Assembly (NCBI RefSeq): GCF_021389955.1
Contig: NZ_CP089980.1
Span: 4,707,001-4,771,000 of the forward strand
Source: Fulvivirga maritima
Lineage (GTDB): Bacteria > Bacteroidota > Bacteroidia > Cytophagales > Cyclobacteriaceae
DNA length: 64,000 bases
Reading direction: 5' to 3'
Shown here one piece after another: positions 1-8,697 of the stretch. How positions within the stretch are numbered: the first letter of the stretch is position 1; each line of letters begins with the position of its first letter. Below the pieces are notes generated by a model. The model worked only from the letters and a program-made list of their open reading frames with translations, did no database searches and had not been told where the DNA came from. Made by a program: the position numbers and the translations under genes.

Positions 1-2
1 AA

Positions 3-767
3 ATTTTATTAAATAGTGCCAAGTCACTTTCTTCTCGCTTTAGTGAAAAGACAGGCTGTATTAAATCTTGGGATTCCAGACCAGAAGATTATTTAGTAAT
101 TATAGATAATATGATGAATCTGGAGCTGCTTTTTTGGGCTACCCAGGAAACGGGAGACTCTACTTATTATGATATAGCCGTTACCCATGCAAATACTACT
201 ATGGAAAATCATTTTAGATCAGACTATAGCTCTTATCATGTTTTGAATTATGATTCACAGACCGGAAAAGTAAAAGAAAAGCGTACCGCTCAAGGTTATG
301 CAGACTCTTCTGCTTGGGCTCGCGGACAGAGCTGGGGATTATATGGCTACACTGTGGTTTATCGCTTCACTCATGATGAGAAATATCTGGAACAAGCGAA
401 ACATATTGCTGAGTTTATATTGAATCATCCGAACCTGCCGGAAGACAAAATTCCTTATTGGGATTATGATGCGCCTAATATACCTAACACTAAAAGAGAT
501 GCTTCTGCTGGAGCGGTTATGGGTTCTGCATTTTTAGAATTAGCTAAATATGTTGATCAAGAGAGTGCAGATAAGTATAAAGCTACAGCTAAAACTATCA
601 TAGAAACATTATCTTCTCCAGAATATAAAGCGGAGATAGGTACTAATGGAGGTTTCGTGCTTAAGCATAGTGTTGGTCATTTTGATCAGGGTACTGAGGT
701 GGACGTGCCGCTTACTTATGCTGATTACTATTTCTTCGAAGCCATGAAACGCTATTTGGAGTGGTAA
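3..767 (+). CDS. Glycoside hydrolase family 88, unsaturated glucuronyl hydrolase, C-terminal part
   Basis: The reading frame is open from base 3, so the gene begins before the window; the ATG at 111 is internal. The visible part contains two family hallmarks: DNMMNLELLFWA (Asp codon near 105) and YADSSAWARGQSWGLYGY (Asp codon near 303). These match the two catalytic aspartates of unsaturated glucuronyl hydrolases such as Bacillus GL1 UGL. The C-terminal FDQGTEVDVPLTYADYYF is also typical. Known members hydrate the double bond of unsaturated uronate ends released by polysaccharide lyases, so this cell probably degrades glycosaminoglycan- or alginate-like polymers. The exact substrate cannot be read from the sequence. 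A terminator follows directly. Confidence 0.9.
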   Translation: MLLNSAKSLSSRFSEKTGCIKSWDSRPEDYLVIIDNMMNLELLFWATQETGDSTYYDIAVTHANTTMENHFRSDYSSYHVLNYDSQTGKVKEKRTAQGYADSSAWARGQSWGLYGYTVVYRFTHDEKYLEQAKHIAEFILNHPNLPEDKIPYWDYDAPNIPNTKRDASAGAVMGSAFLELAKYVDQESADKYKATAKTIIETLSSPEYKAEIGTNGGFVLKHSVGHFDQGTEVDVPLTYADYYFFEAMKRYLEW

Positions 768-797
768 TTTAAGTTTTAGAATGCCTTAGAAAAAAGA

Positions 798-826
798 AAA
801 GACCGCCTCATTACGAGGCAGTCTTT
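798..826. terminator. Bidirectional rho-independent terminator
   Basis: A near-perfect inverted repeat, AAAGACCGCCTC / GAGGCAGTCTTT with a 5-base loop and one mismatch, is flanked by A-rich sequence on the left. It sits between the converging hydrolase (ends 767) and the metal efflux operon (ends 852), so it can serve both, better for the minus-strand operon. Confidence 0.8.
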
Positions 827-851
827 AACGAATCAACCAGCAAGGAAGATC

Positions 852-3800
852 TTATTTATCTTCATTTCTATAAGCCAGGTAGAAAAGCTGTGGCAGCACT
901 GTAAATGATAATAACATACAGATGATGAGTCCACCGCAAATCATAATGGCCAGGGGCTTTTGGACCTCAGATCCCATGCCATTAGATAAGGCAGCAGGCA
1001 GTAAGCCCAGCGATCCCATAAGTGCTATCATGACCACAGGCCGGATACGGCTGTAAACTCCTTCAGAAATGGCCTCTTTTAAAGGCATTTTCTCTTGTAG
1101 GTTTTCTTTCATTACCGCTACCAGTATGATCCCATCAATAGTACATACTCCGAAAAGTATTATGAAGCCTATACCTGCCGAGATGCCGAATATGGTGCCT
1201 GTAACCCAAAGCGATACAAAACCGCCTATAAAAGCGAAGGTAACGGTAGATATGGCTATGAGCATATCTTTAATATTTCCGAAATTCATATAAAGTAAGA
1301 ATACAATCAATAGGAGAGCAGCCGGTACAATGATGGTCAACTGCTTGGTAGCCCTTTCTTTACTTTCGAATTCACCAGCCCATTCTAAGCGGTTATTCTT
1401 AGGGAAGTGTAGCTGTTCATCTACTTTCTTTTGAGCCTCATTAATGGTGCTTCCTAAATCACGACCTTCTATACTGAAACCAACGGCAGTATAGCGGCTG
1501 CTACCATCTCTATAGATAAATGCAGGACCCGTTTTGAAACTGATATCTGCTATTTCTTTCAGTTGCACTTCTTTACCAGTAAGGGTAGGAATCAGTATAT
1601 TTCCAATAGATATTTCATCATCTCTGTAGCCTTCTTCAAAGCGGATTTGAATATCGAATTTCCTTTCATCTTCATAGAAATAAGAAGCCGTTTTACCTCC
1701 AATAGCCATTTCTACTACAGTTTGAGCATCTTCAGTATTCACGCCATATTGAGCCATTTTAGCTTCATTAAGCTGAATTCTGAGTTCAGGAAGACCAATG
1801 TTATTGTATACTTTTATACCTGTAATGCCATGAACCGTTTTTAAAACTTCAGCTACTTCATTAGCCTGATCTTCCATTTTATATAGGTCATCACCAAAAA
1901 TTTTTACTACCAGAGAGCTTTTCACTCCGGCTACAAATTCCTCTACGTTATCTTGAATAGGTTGGCTAAACCCAAAATTGATTCCTGGGAAAACCTGCAG
2001 GCTGTCTTTCATTCTGCTAAGCAGTTCTTCTTTGGTTTCATCTCTGGCCCATTCATCTTGAGGGTGGAGTTCTATGTGAAATTCATTATTGAAAAAGCCG
2101 GTAGGGTCAGTTCCATCATTAGGCCTACCAGTTTGGTTAAGTACAAATTTCACTTCATCAAATTCACTGAGCTTTTTCTTTATCTTTTTCCCTGTTTTAA
2201 CTGATTCCTTTAAACTCACACTGTTAGGCAAGGTAGCTCGTACATATACGGCTCCTTCGTTAAGCTGAGGGATAAACTCGGTACCATAATTCATGAAATG
2301 TATAGCACAGGCGATCAATATGGCAGTGAATGTGCCAAGTGTAATCTTCTTGTGACTGGTGGTCCAGCGGAAAAGCTTGTAAATATTCTCTCTAAAGAAA
2401 TTTACCACAGGGTTATTGATAGGCTTCACATTCTTTTGTAGCATGACTTTACACATGGCAGGCACAAAAGTAAGGCTGAGTATAAGAGAGCCTAAAAGTG
2501 CATAACCCAGAGTGTAGGCCAATGGAGTGAACATTTTTCCTTCTACCTTTTGAAATGAGAAAATAGGGAAGAGGGCAATGATTAATATTAGCTGAGAAAA
2601 GAAAATGTGTGGAGCTACTTTGCTTATGCTGTTTTTAATAGTTCCTGATTTGATCAGCTTATTATATCTATTCAGACCATATTGAGTGGATTTCTCTTCA
2701 AGCTGTACGTATACGGTTTCTACAATTACCAGTGTACCTTCCAGAAGTAGTCCAAAATCTAGTGCACCCATAGATATCAGGTTGGCAGGTAGCCCTTGAA
2801 TTCGCAATAGCGTAATGCTAAATAGGAAAGAAAGAGGTATTACCAATGCTACAGTCACCGTAGTTCTCCAGTTAAAAAGGAATATGAGTACTATTACCGA
2901 AACCAAAATGATCCCTTCCATTAGGTTCTTGCTCACTGTTTTTACAGTGGTGTTAACCAATTCTGTTCGGTCAATGAAGGGTTTTATTTTTACATCATCA
3001 GGTAATATCTCATTGTTGAGCTGATCTATTTTATGCTTCAGCCTTTCTATGACAGCAGCGGGATTCTCACCTCTAAGCATTACTACAATACCTTCTACTA
3101 CATCTTCATTATCATCAAGACTTACCTGGCCGAGTCGTGGTTTAGCAGTTTTCTTTACTGTAGCAATATCCTTTACTAATACCGGAGCTTCTCCTCGTAC
3201 ATTAATCAGCGTATTTTCTATATCATTAATAGAAGTGAGCAGTCCCACACCACGAACCACATAGGCTTGTGTTCCTTTTTCAATAATATCGCCACCTACA
3301 TTTATGTTGCTTTTTGAGATAGCTTCGTAAACATCAAGTGGAGAAAATTCATATTGCTTTAAGGCTACAGGATCTACTTGTATTTGATAGGTCTTTTCTT
3401 CACCACCAAAGCTTTGAACATCAGAAATACCGGCTACTGAGAGTAACTCGCGCTCTATAGTCCATTCCTGAATAGCTGTGAGCTCTTTAATGGGGCGATT
3501 GCTTTCGATAATGTATCTGAATATTTCTCCTGTGGCACCATATGGCGGATCTATTTCCGCATCAGCACCTTCAGGCATATCTACACCCTGTAAGCGGTTA
3601 GAGGCATATTGCTGAGCATAAAAGTCGTCCACTTCATCTTCAAAAATGACTGTAACAACAGATAGGCCAAACAAGGAAATAGATCGGACATTAGACTTTT
3701 TAGGAATGGTGTTCATCGACTTCATAATAGGAAGCGTAATGAACTTCTCTACTTCCTCTGCACTTCGGCCTGGCCACTGAGTAATAATCCTGGCTCTGGT

Positions 3801-3941
3801 GTTAGTAACATCAGGAAAGGCTTCTATGGGCGTGTGTATGTAGCTGATTATTCCTGCTACTGCTAAAAGTATAGTGAGGAAAAATACGATAATAGAATGG
3901 CGCAACGCAAAGGATACGATTCCATTGGTGAAATTTTTCAT
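852..3941 (-). CDS. Heavy-metal efflux RND permease (CusA/CzcA family)
   Basis: This 1029-residue inner-membrane proton/metal antiporter has the usual RND build: an N-terminal transmembrane helix (about 14-36), a large periplasmic loop, a helix bundle at about 340-500, a second periplasmic loop and a C-terminal bundle. The proton-relay helix reads DFGLLLEGTLVIVE (D395, E401, E408). The usual heavy-metal motif is DFGxxxDGAxxxVE, so Glu replaces the second Asp. Known family members export Cu/Ag or Zn/Co/Cd; I could not assign the ion. It is the last gene of a minus-strand operon in the order response regulator, kinase, outer-membrane channel, adaptor, pump, with a 40-base gap to the adaptor. 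Confidence 0.93.
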   Translation of the reverse strand: MKNFTNGIVSFALRHSIIVFFLTILLAVAGIISYIHTPIEAFPDVTNTRARIITQWPGRSAEEVEKFITLPIMKSMNTIPKKSNVRSISLFGLSVVTVIFEDEVDDFYAQQYASNRLQGVDMPEGADAEIDPPYGATGEIFRYIIESNRPIKELTAIQEWTIERELLSVAGISDVQSFGGEEKTYQIQVDPVALKQYEFSPLDVYEAISKSNINVGGDIIEKGTQAYVVRGVGLLTSINDIENTLINVRGEAPVLVKDIATVKKTAKPRLGQVSLDDNEDVVEGIVVMLRGENPAAVIERLKHKIDQLNNEILPDDVKIKPFIDRTELVNTTVKTVSKNLMEGIILVSVIVLIFLFNWRTTVTVALVIPLSFLFSITLLRIQGLPANLISMGALDFGLLLEGTLVIVETVYVQLEEKSTQYGLNRYNKLIKSGTIKNSISKVAPHIFFSQLILIIALFPIFSFQKVEGKMFTPLAYTLGYALLGSLILSLTFVPAMCKVMLQKNVKPINNPVVNFFRENIYKLFRWTTSHKKITLGTFTAILIACAIHFMNYGTEFIPQLNEGAVYVRATLPNSVSLKESVKTGKKIKKKLSEFDEVKFVLNQTGRPNDGTDPTGFFNNEFHIELHPQDEWARDETKEELLSRMKDSLQVFPGINFGFSQPIQDNVEEFVAGVKSSLVVKIFGDDLYKMEDQANEVAEVLKTVHGITGIKVYNNIGLPELRIQLNEAKMAQYGVNTEDAQTVVEMAIGGKTASYFYEDERKFDIQIRFEEGYRDDEISIGNILIPTLTGKEVQLKEIADISFKTGPAFIYRDGSSRYTAVGFSIEGRDLGSTINEAQKKVDEQLHFPKNNRLEWAGEFESKERATKQLTIIVPAALLLIVFLLYMNFGNIKDMLIAISTVTFAFIGGFVSLWVTGTIFGISAGIGFIILFGVCTIDGIILVAVMKENLQEKMPLKEAISEGVYSRIRPVVMIALMGSLGLLPAALSNGMGSEVQKPLAIMICGGLIICMLLSFTVLPQLFYLAYRNEDK

Positions 3942-3981
3942 GATAATTTTTTTAAGAAATCAGATAATTGACGATGATCTG

Positions 3982-5091
3982 TTATTTGGAAGCGTAGGCG
4001 TTATACCATAAGATGGCATCATGATCTACAATTTTTTCTCCTGCCTCTAGGCCTCCATCAATGAAATAACCATTCTTATCCTGGTGGCCAATGGTGACGT
4101 TTCTTACTTCCATATGGCACTGATCGCCGTCTTTGGCTACTATTACATGGTAGCTGTCATTGTTAAATATTACGGCCTTTTTTGGCAGCCATACAGCTTT
4201 ATTGTTGAGCTCTCTATGCGCTATTACCGTTACATTTAAGCCAGGCTTGAGGCTCAAGTCACTGTTCTTTAATATAATTCTGGCCTTCACTACGTTTTCA
4301 TCAGGGTCTATCACCTGAGAGATGTTGTTGATCTCGCCTTTAAAAGTGGTGTCAGCAAAAGCATTACCGCCAATGGTTACTTCCATGCCTTCTTTTACAT
4401 AAGGAATGTCTTTGGCGTATACATTGGCATTAATCCACACTTCATCTAAGTTAGATAGAGTGAAAAGAGGCTCAGACCCTGCATTAATTTGTAGACCAGA
4501 GGCCATGTGGTTGGCCACTATATAGCCGCTAACCGGAGCTTTTATCTCAAAAACACCAGCTTCCGGCTTAGCACTAAATAGTTCTAAGTTAGTTTTTAGG
4601 TTGTCTATCTGAGACTCTATCTGAGTAACTTCACTTTGAGACATGATCAGATCTTTCTCAGAAGAAATGCCGTTTTTATAAAAGCTTTCGGTAGACTGCA
4701 ATTCGCGTTGAGCTACTTTGAGTTGTGCTTGTAACTGCTGCAGGTTCGCTTGCATAGCGTTGAGCTCAGTACTTTTAATAGTAGCCAAAACCTGACCTTT
4801 TTCTACTTTATCACCTAGCGATACAAATGTATTAGTCAGTACGCCATCTACAAGGCTTACATATTGCAATACATTGTTAGGGTTGTAATCTACCTTTCCG
4901 TTTAAAGAAATTTCATAGCTCACTGGCTTTAAAGAAGCAGAAACTAAATTTTGCATTTCATCGGCAGAGAGGCAAGGCTGCTCGTCGATGGCAGCGGTCT
5001 CAGGCTTAGAGTCTGAGCATGAAGTCAGGGTGGCAGAAATACAAAAGCCTATTAAAAAATGCGTTATTATCCTTTTTGATTGACTCTTCAT
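3982..5091 (-). CDS. RND efflux periplasmic adaptor (CusB/HlyD family), lipoprotein
   Basis: This is the membrane fusion protein linking the inner-membrane pump to the outer-membrane channel. I chose the ATG at 5091 (369 residues) rather than an upstream start at 5160: it follows an AAAGGAT-like ribosome site and gives a clean lipoprotein signal with lipobox LTSC (Cys25). The upstream start would overlap the channel gene by about 55 bases. The body shows a biotinyl-lipoyl-like half (VSLGDKVEKGQVLATI), a coiled-coil hairpin, then PVSGYIVANHMASG and beta-barrel segments. The metal-binding Met-rich N-terminus of E. coli CusB is not apparent. It lies 13 bases after the channel gene and is surely co-transcribed with it. 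Confidence 0.9.
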   Translation of the reverse strand: MKSQSKRIITHFLIGFCISATLTSCSDSKPETAAIDEQPCLSADEMQNLVSASLKPVSYEISLNGKVDYNPNNVLQYVSLVDGVLTNTFVSLGDKVEKGQVLATIKSTELNAMQANLQQLQAQLKVAQRELQSTESFYKNGISSEKDLIMSQSEVTQIESQIDNLKTNLELFSAKPEAGVFEIKAPVSGYIVANHMASGLQINAGSEPLFTLSNLDEVWINANVYAKDIPYVKEGMEVTIGGNAFADTTFKGEINNISQVIDPDENVVKARIILKNSDLSLKPGLNVTVIAHRELNNKAVWLPKKAVIFNNDSYHVIVAKDGDQCHMEVRNVTIGHQDKNGYFIDGGLEAGEKIVDHDAILWYNAYASK

Positions 5092-5104
5092 AATCCTTTT
5101 TGGT

Positions 5105-6430
5105 TTAATTTTTTTGATGATGTTGTAGGTTGAGACCAGTAATGTAGTTGAGTTCTTCAAGAGCCGTTAAATACTGCATCTGGTTTTCAAATATGATTTG
5201 CATGTTATCTATGTAGGCTTCCATAAAGTCTAGATAACTGAGCATGTTTACTGTCTGATCTTTGAAAAACTGGTTATACGCTTCCATGGATTTATCCAGA
5301 TCATTTACATAAGAAGCATTAATGGTTTCAAAAAAGCTGGCTACTTGTTGTAGGTTTTTGAGCTTTTGTCTTACCTCACTTTTCACTTTTAAGGTCGCTT
5401 CTTGTTGTATGAGTTGCGCCTGATCAATTTCTGCCTGTGCTCTTTTTATGCCACCTTTGTTACGATCGAAAATGGGTAAATCCAGAGCAAAGCCTACACC
5501 TATAAAATCTTGCATAATGTTACCCCCTCGGTCATAACCTACAGAAAGGTTTAAGTCTGGTGTTCTTAGTGCTTTTTCGTAAGCAAACTGTTTGTTAGCC
5601 TTGCTTACTTGGTGGTTAGCAATGAGTAGTGAGGGTTGATGATCCAGCGCCAGTTCTTGTAATTTGGTAAGCTCTATTTCTTCCGGATTAACTCCGTAAT
5701 TAAAAGATTCATCAAACACCCCAGTAAAAGATAGGGTGGTGTTATCTTCCAAATTAAGCATTACTATAAGTTGACTTTCCTGTTCGTTGAGCTCTTCATT
5801 AATTTCGATAAGCTCATCTTTCATAGCCATGTGGGTGGCTTGCAGTCTTATTAAATCAGCCTTATTAATATTCCCTTCTTCAAACTGCTGTCTGTAAGAA
5901 TTAATGAGCGTGGCTAATGAAGCTACTTGTCTTTCCAGAAGATCTATATAAAGCTTGCTATATTGAAATTGAAAAATAGTTTCACGAAATTCAGTTCTCA
6001 GAGATAATAGAAAGTCCTCTAAATAGGCATCGGCTATTTCCTGATTTACCTGCTCTATGGCTATTCTCTTTTTTCTTTTTCCGGCAAGCTGTACCAGCTG
6101 TTCTATTTGTGCACTGATTTGCCTTTGCCTTCCAAATGATTCACTGCCAAACAGTGAAGGGAGCGTTTCTCCGGTCTTTTTTTGGTAACTGGTGCTCCAT
6201 AGATTAATCTCATCTACTGATAAAGTGGGGTTAGGCCATACTTTGGCTTGTATGACCTCTGCTTCAGCTATATCTATATTAAGTTGCTCGGCCAAAAGCC
6301 CCAGGTTCTGCTTGAGCAGGAGGGCTTCAGCTTCTTCCTGACTAAGCGTAAGTTTCTTGTCCTGTGCATGGCATAAGACCGATGAAAATATGATGATAGA
6401 AGTAATTATAATATGTTTCACTGCTTTCAT
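5105..6430 (-). CDS. TolC-family outer-membrane efflux channel (CusC/CzcC-like)
   Basis: This 441-residue protein has a signal peptide ending near AQ23 and two outer-membrane efflux repeats rich in long alpha-helical, heptad-like segments (about 30-210 and 240-430). It should form the trimeric outer-membrane exit duct for the metal pump encoded downstream. Unlike many CusC proteins it lacks a convincing lipobox, so it is probably not lipidated. It is the first efflux gene after the two-component pair. The 87-base gap between the kinase gene and this gene carries tandem 11-bp repeats and a promoter-like box, which suggests separate induction of the efflux genes. Confidence 0.9.
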   Translation of the reverse strand: MKAVKHIIITSIIIFSSVLCHAQDKKLTLSQEEAEALLLKQNLGLLAEQLNIDIAEAEVIQAKVWPNPTLSVDEINLWSTSYQKKTGETLPSLFGSESFGRQRQISAQIEQLVQLAGKRKKRIAIEQVNQEIADAYLEDFLLSLRTEFRETIFQFQYSKLYIDLLERQVASLATLINSYRQQFEEGNINKADLIRLQATHMAMKDELIEINEELNEQESQLIVMLNLEDNTTLSFTGVFDESFNYGVNPEEIELTKLQELALDHQPSLLIANHQVSKANKQFAYEKALRTPDLNLSVGYDRGGNIMQDFIGVGFALDLPIFDRNKGGIKRAQAEIDQAQLIQQEATLKVKSEVRQKLKNLQQVASFFETINASYVNDLDKSMEAYNQFFKDQTVNMLSYLDFMEAYIDNMQIIFENQMQYLTALEELNYITGLNLQHHQKN

Positions 6431-6444
6431 TTTTATTACTAATG

Positions 6445-6503
6445 CAAATGAAGCAGTTACACATTAAGGTAAATTTTAAGCTACATTAAAAATAGATTAA
6501 AAT
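6445..6503 (-). promoter_or_regulatory. Tandem 11-bp repeats and -7-like box before the metal efflux genes
   Basis: On the plus strand two adjacent 11-mers, TACATTAAAAA (6482-6492) and TAGATTAAAAT (6493-6503), match at 9 of 11 positions. Two weaker units, each with a TTAA core, continue in the same 11-base register at 6460-6470 and 6471-6481. Minus-strand TTCATTTG (6445-6452) matches TAnnTTTG at all but one position and lies 15 bases before the channel start codon. OmpR/PhoB-type regulators bind 11-bp direct repeats on one helix face, so the adjacent regulator (7858-8541) is the obvious candidate. The site assignment is inference. Confidence 0.5.
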
Positions 6504-6517
6504 CAGATGAGAGCTGT

Positions 6518-7861
6518 TTAAGGAAAGGATAGAGATATAGTGGTGCCTTGCTCTGGAGCACTTTTTATGTTAATGGAAATGTGGTGAGCTTCCAATATGA
6601 GGTAAGCTATACTGAATCCCAGGCCGTTACCATCAATTTTTTCAGTGTTTTTTCCTCTGTAAAAAGGCTGTCTCAAAAATTGAATCTCATCAGGAGATAT
6701 ACCAATTCCCTGGTCTTTAATATCTATTTTTAGCTTATTATCTATCTCATATAGTTTTATTAAAACCTGATCTTTAGAGAATTTAGCGGCATTTTCTATA
6801 AGATTAAACATAGCCATATACAGCAGGGTTTCATTGGCTATGGCAGAAAGGATTTGCATTTTCTGAGGCAGTATGTTAATCTCTACCTGAAAACGATCCT
6901 GATGCTTAGGGAGTAAGGCTTCTATTATTTCCCAGATGGTTTCATCGATCCTAACATCATGTTTGTCTTTTAAATTTCGCTGTATTCCCGAGAGTAAAAG
7001 CAGGTTTTTAAGAATGCGTTCTAACCTTAAAGCGGATTGTAATACATTTTCGGAATTTTCCTTATACTCTTCATTGGTTCTGGGCCTTTGTAAGGTTACT
7101 TCAAGAGCATTAATGATAGAAGCTAATGGTGTTTTTAGCTCATGAGAGGCGTGGTCTACAAAGTTCTTCTGCTGTTGATAGCTATTCTTTATTTCTTTGA
7201 GCAAATTATTAAAAGCGGCAAACAGGTTCTCTAACTCATCATTGGTTTTAGGGTATGATAGTAGGAGCTCGGTAGAATTAAGGTCCAAAGTATCTACCTG
7301 ATGAATGATGTTTCTTACCGGCTTGTAAGCATATTTTGCCATTTGCCAAATGAGCAATGTAATAATGAGCATGCCTACACAAAACACGGTAATTAGAATA
7401 ATGAGCAAGGAGGTCTTTTGCTGTTCTATTAAAGCGTTTTTAGCACTGACTATTACTACAAAATCCCCTTGGTTGTCTTCATAAAAAAGACCGTAATAAT
7501 AAGTGTCATTAATAGAAAATTGATGAGCGGATTTCTCTTTAATAGTTTCCAGTACCTCAGGATTGATTTCTAATTGAGACTCAGTGTTAAAAGCAGTGGT
7601 TTTGCTTTGATCGTAAATGCTTATTTTACGGTCAGGGTTCAGCTGGTAAAAGGCATTCTGGATGGGGAGAAAGTTAGCCCGGTTAAGTTCATCTTTCTCC
7701 AGGTAGAACATAGCAGAAATTTGAGCTGTTCTGGAAAGATCTTTATAGAAAATACTTTCAGATGACTTTATGAATGATTTATAAGTAATAAATGATGTGA
7801 AGGCAAATACAAAACCAAAGATGGCGCAAGTGATCAGTATGATTTTATGTTGAATTTTCAT
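6518..7861 (-). CDS. Two-component sensor histidine kinase (CusS-like)
   Basis: This 447-residue membrane kinase has transmembrane helices at about 6-28 and 150-174 around a periplasmic sensor of about 120 residues. A HAMP-like linker follows, then a HisKA dimerisation helix with phospho-acceptor His240 in DHASHELKTPLAS. The C-terminal ATPase domain has N-box NLIENAAKFS, G1 DQGIGIS and G2 GNGLGF. The start codon overlaps the regulator's stop by four bases (ATGA), which indicates coupled translation. Its position next to a CusCBA-like operon suggests that it senses periplasmic metal ions. The ligand itself is not evident from the sequence. Confidence 0.93.
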   Translation of the reverse strand: MKIQHKIILITCAIFGFVFAFTSFITYKSFIKSSESIFYKDLSRTAQISAMFYLEKDELNRANFLPIQNAFYQLNPDRKISIYDQSKTTAFNTESQLEINPEVLETIKEKSAHQFSINDTYYYGLFYEDNQGDFVVIVSAKNALIEQQKTSLLIILITVFCVGMLIITLLIWQMAKYAYKPVRNIIHQVDTLDLNSTELLLSYPKTNDELENLFAAFNNLLKEIKNSYQQQKNFVDHASHELKTPLASIINALEVTLQRPRTNEEYKENSENVLQSALRLERILKNLLLLSGIQRNLKDKHDVRIDETIWEIIEALLPKHQDRFQVEINILPQKMQILSAIANETLLYMAMFNLIENAAKFSKDQVLIKLYEIDNKLKIDIKDQGIGISPDEIQFLRQPFYRGKNTEKIDGNGLGFSIAYLILEAHHISINIKSAPEQGTTISLSFP

Positions 7862-8541
7862 TCGCTGTCAGTAATCATGTAGCCTCTACCTTTAATAGTT
7901 TTTATGAGTTTTTTCTCATTGGGCAGGTCTATTTTATTTCTCAAATAAGAGATGTAAACGTCAATAATATTGGTGTAGGTATCCTGATTTGTATGCCAAA
8001 CACTTTCTAATATTCTTATTCGGGAAACTACCTTATTCTTTTCTTCTAATAGGCAGCATAAAAGCTGATATTCTTTAGATGATAATTGAATCAATTTATT
8101 ACCTCTGTAAATCTTGTTTTTGCTCTTGTCTACCTGCAGGTTATCACAGCTGAGAATCTCGTTAGGCTCATGATGTGATTGATGGAACCTGCGGTGAAGT
8201 GCGTTAATGCGCGAGATCAGCTCTTTGAAGTGAAAAGGTTTTACAATATAATCATCTGCACCTTTATCTAAAGCAGTAATCTTGTCATCAGTTTCGCCTA
8301 AAGCGCTGAGCATTATAATAGGAGTCTTGTTCTTTTTAAAACGGATCATCTCACAGAGCTGAATACCGTTAACCCCGGGCAGCATTACATCCAGGATAAT
8401 CATATCCCACTGTTCTTGAAAAACTCTATCCCTGGCTTCTACGCCATCAGTGATCCACTCAGTATTGAAGCCCTCTTCTATAAGTCCTTTTTGAATGGAC
8501 ACGCCTAATTTCTGATCATCTTCTACAAGCAGGATTTTCAT
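7858..8541 (-). CDS. OmpR-family response regulator (CusR-like)
   Basis: This 227-residue regulator has a receiver domain with the acidic pair at residues 8-9, phospho-acceptor Asp51 in ILDVMLPG and the conserved Lys in DYIVKPFHF. The C-terminal winged-helix DNA-binding domain (about 127-225) ends with IKTIKGRGYMI, typical of the OmpR/PhoB class. It is the first gene of the minus-strand operon. It should be phosphorylated by the kinase encoded next and activate the efflux genes, possibly through the tandem 11-bp repeats at 6460-6503. Confidence 0.94.
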   Translation of the reverse strand: MKILLVEDDQKLGVSIQKGLIEEGFNTEWITDGVEARDRVFQEQWDMIILDVMLPGVNGIQLCEMIRFKKNKTPIIMLSALGETDDKITALDKGADDYIVKPFHFKELISRINALHRRFHQSHHEPNEILSCDNLQVDKSKNKIYRGNKLIQLSSKEYQLLCCLLEEKNKVVSRIRILESVWHTNQDTYTNIIDVYISYLRNKIDLPNEKKLIKTIKGRGYMITDSE

Positions 8542-8697
8542 CTTTCAAAGCTAAGTTACTTTCCTTAATTGATTTTGCTATTTATAAGTAAGCTAGATGC
8601 GAATTAAACAAAATTCTTGGTCAAATAGAGGCTGATGCTTGTTTCAATTATCTTATATTAGTTTTAAAGCAATGTTTTAATTGAATTTGGTAGCAAT

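Noticed and set aside
111-767. A complete 218-residue hydrolase starting at ATG 111
   Set aside because: The frame is open to the left edge and conserved GH88 sequence precedes the ATG, so the gene is truncated by the window, not short.
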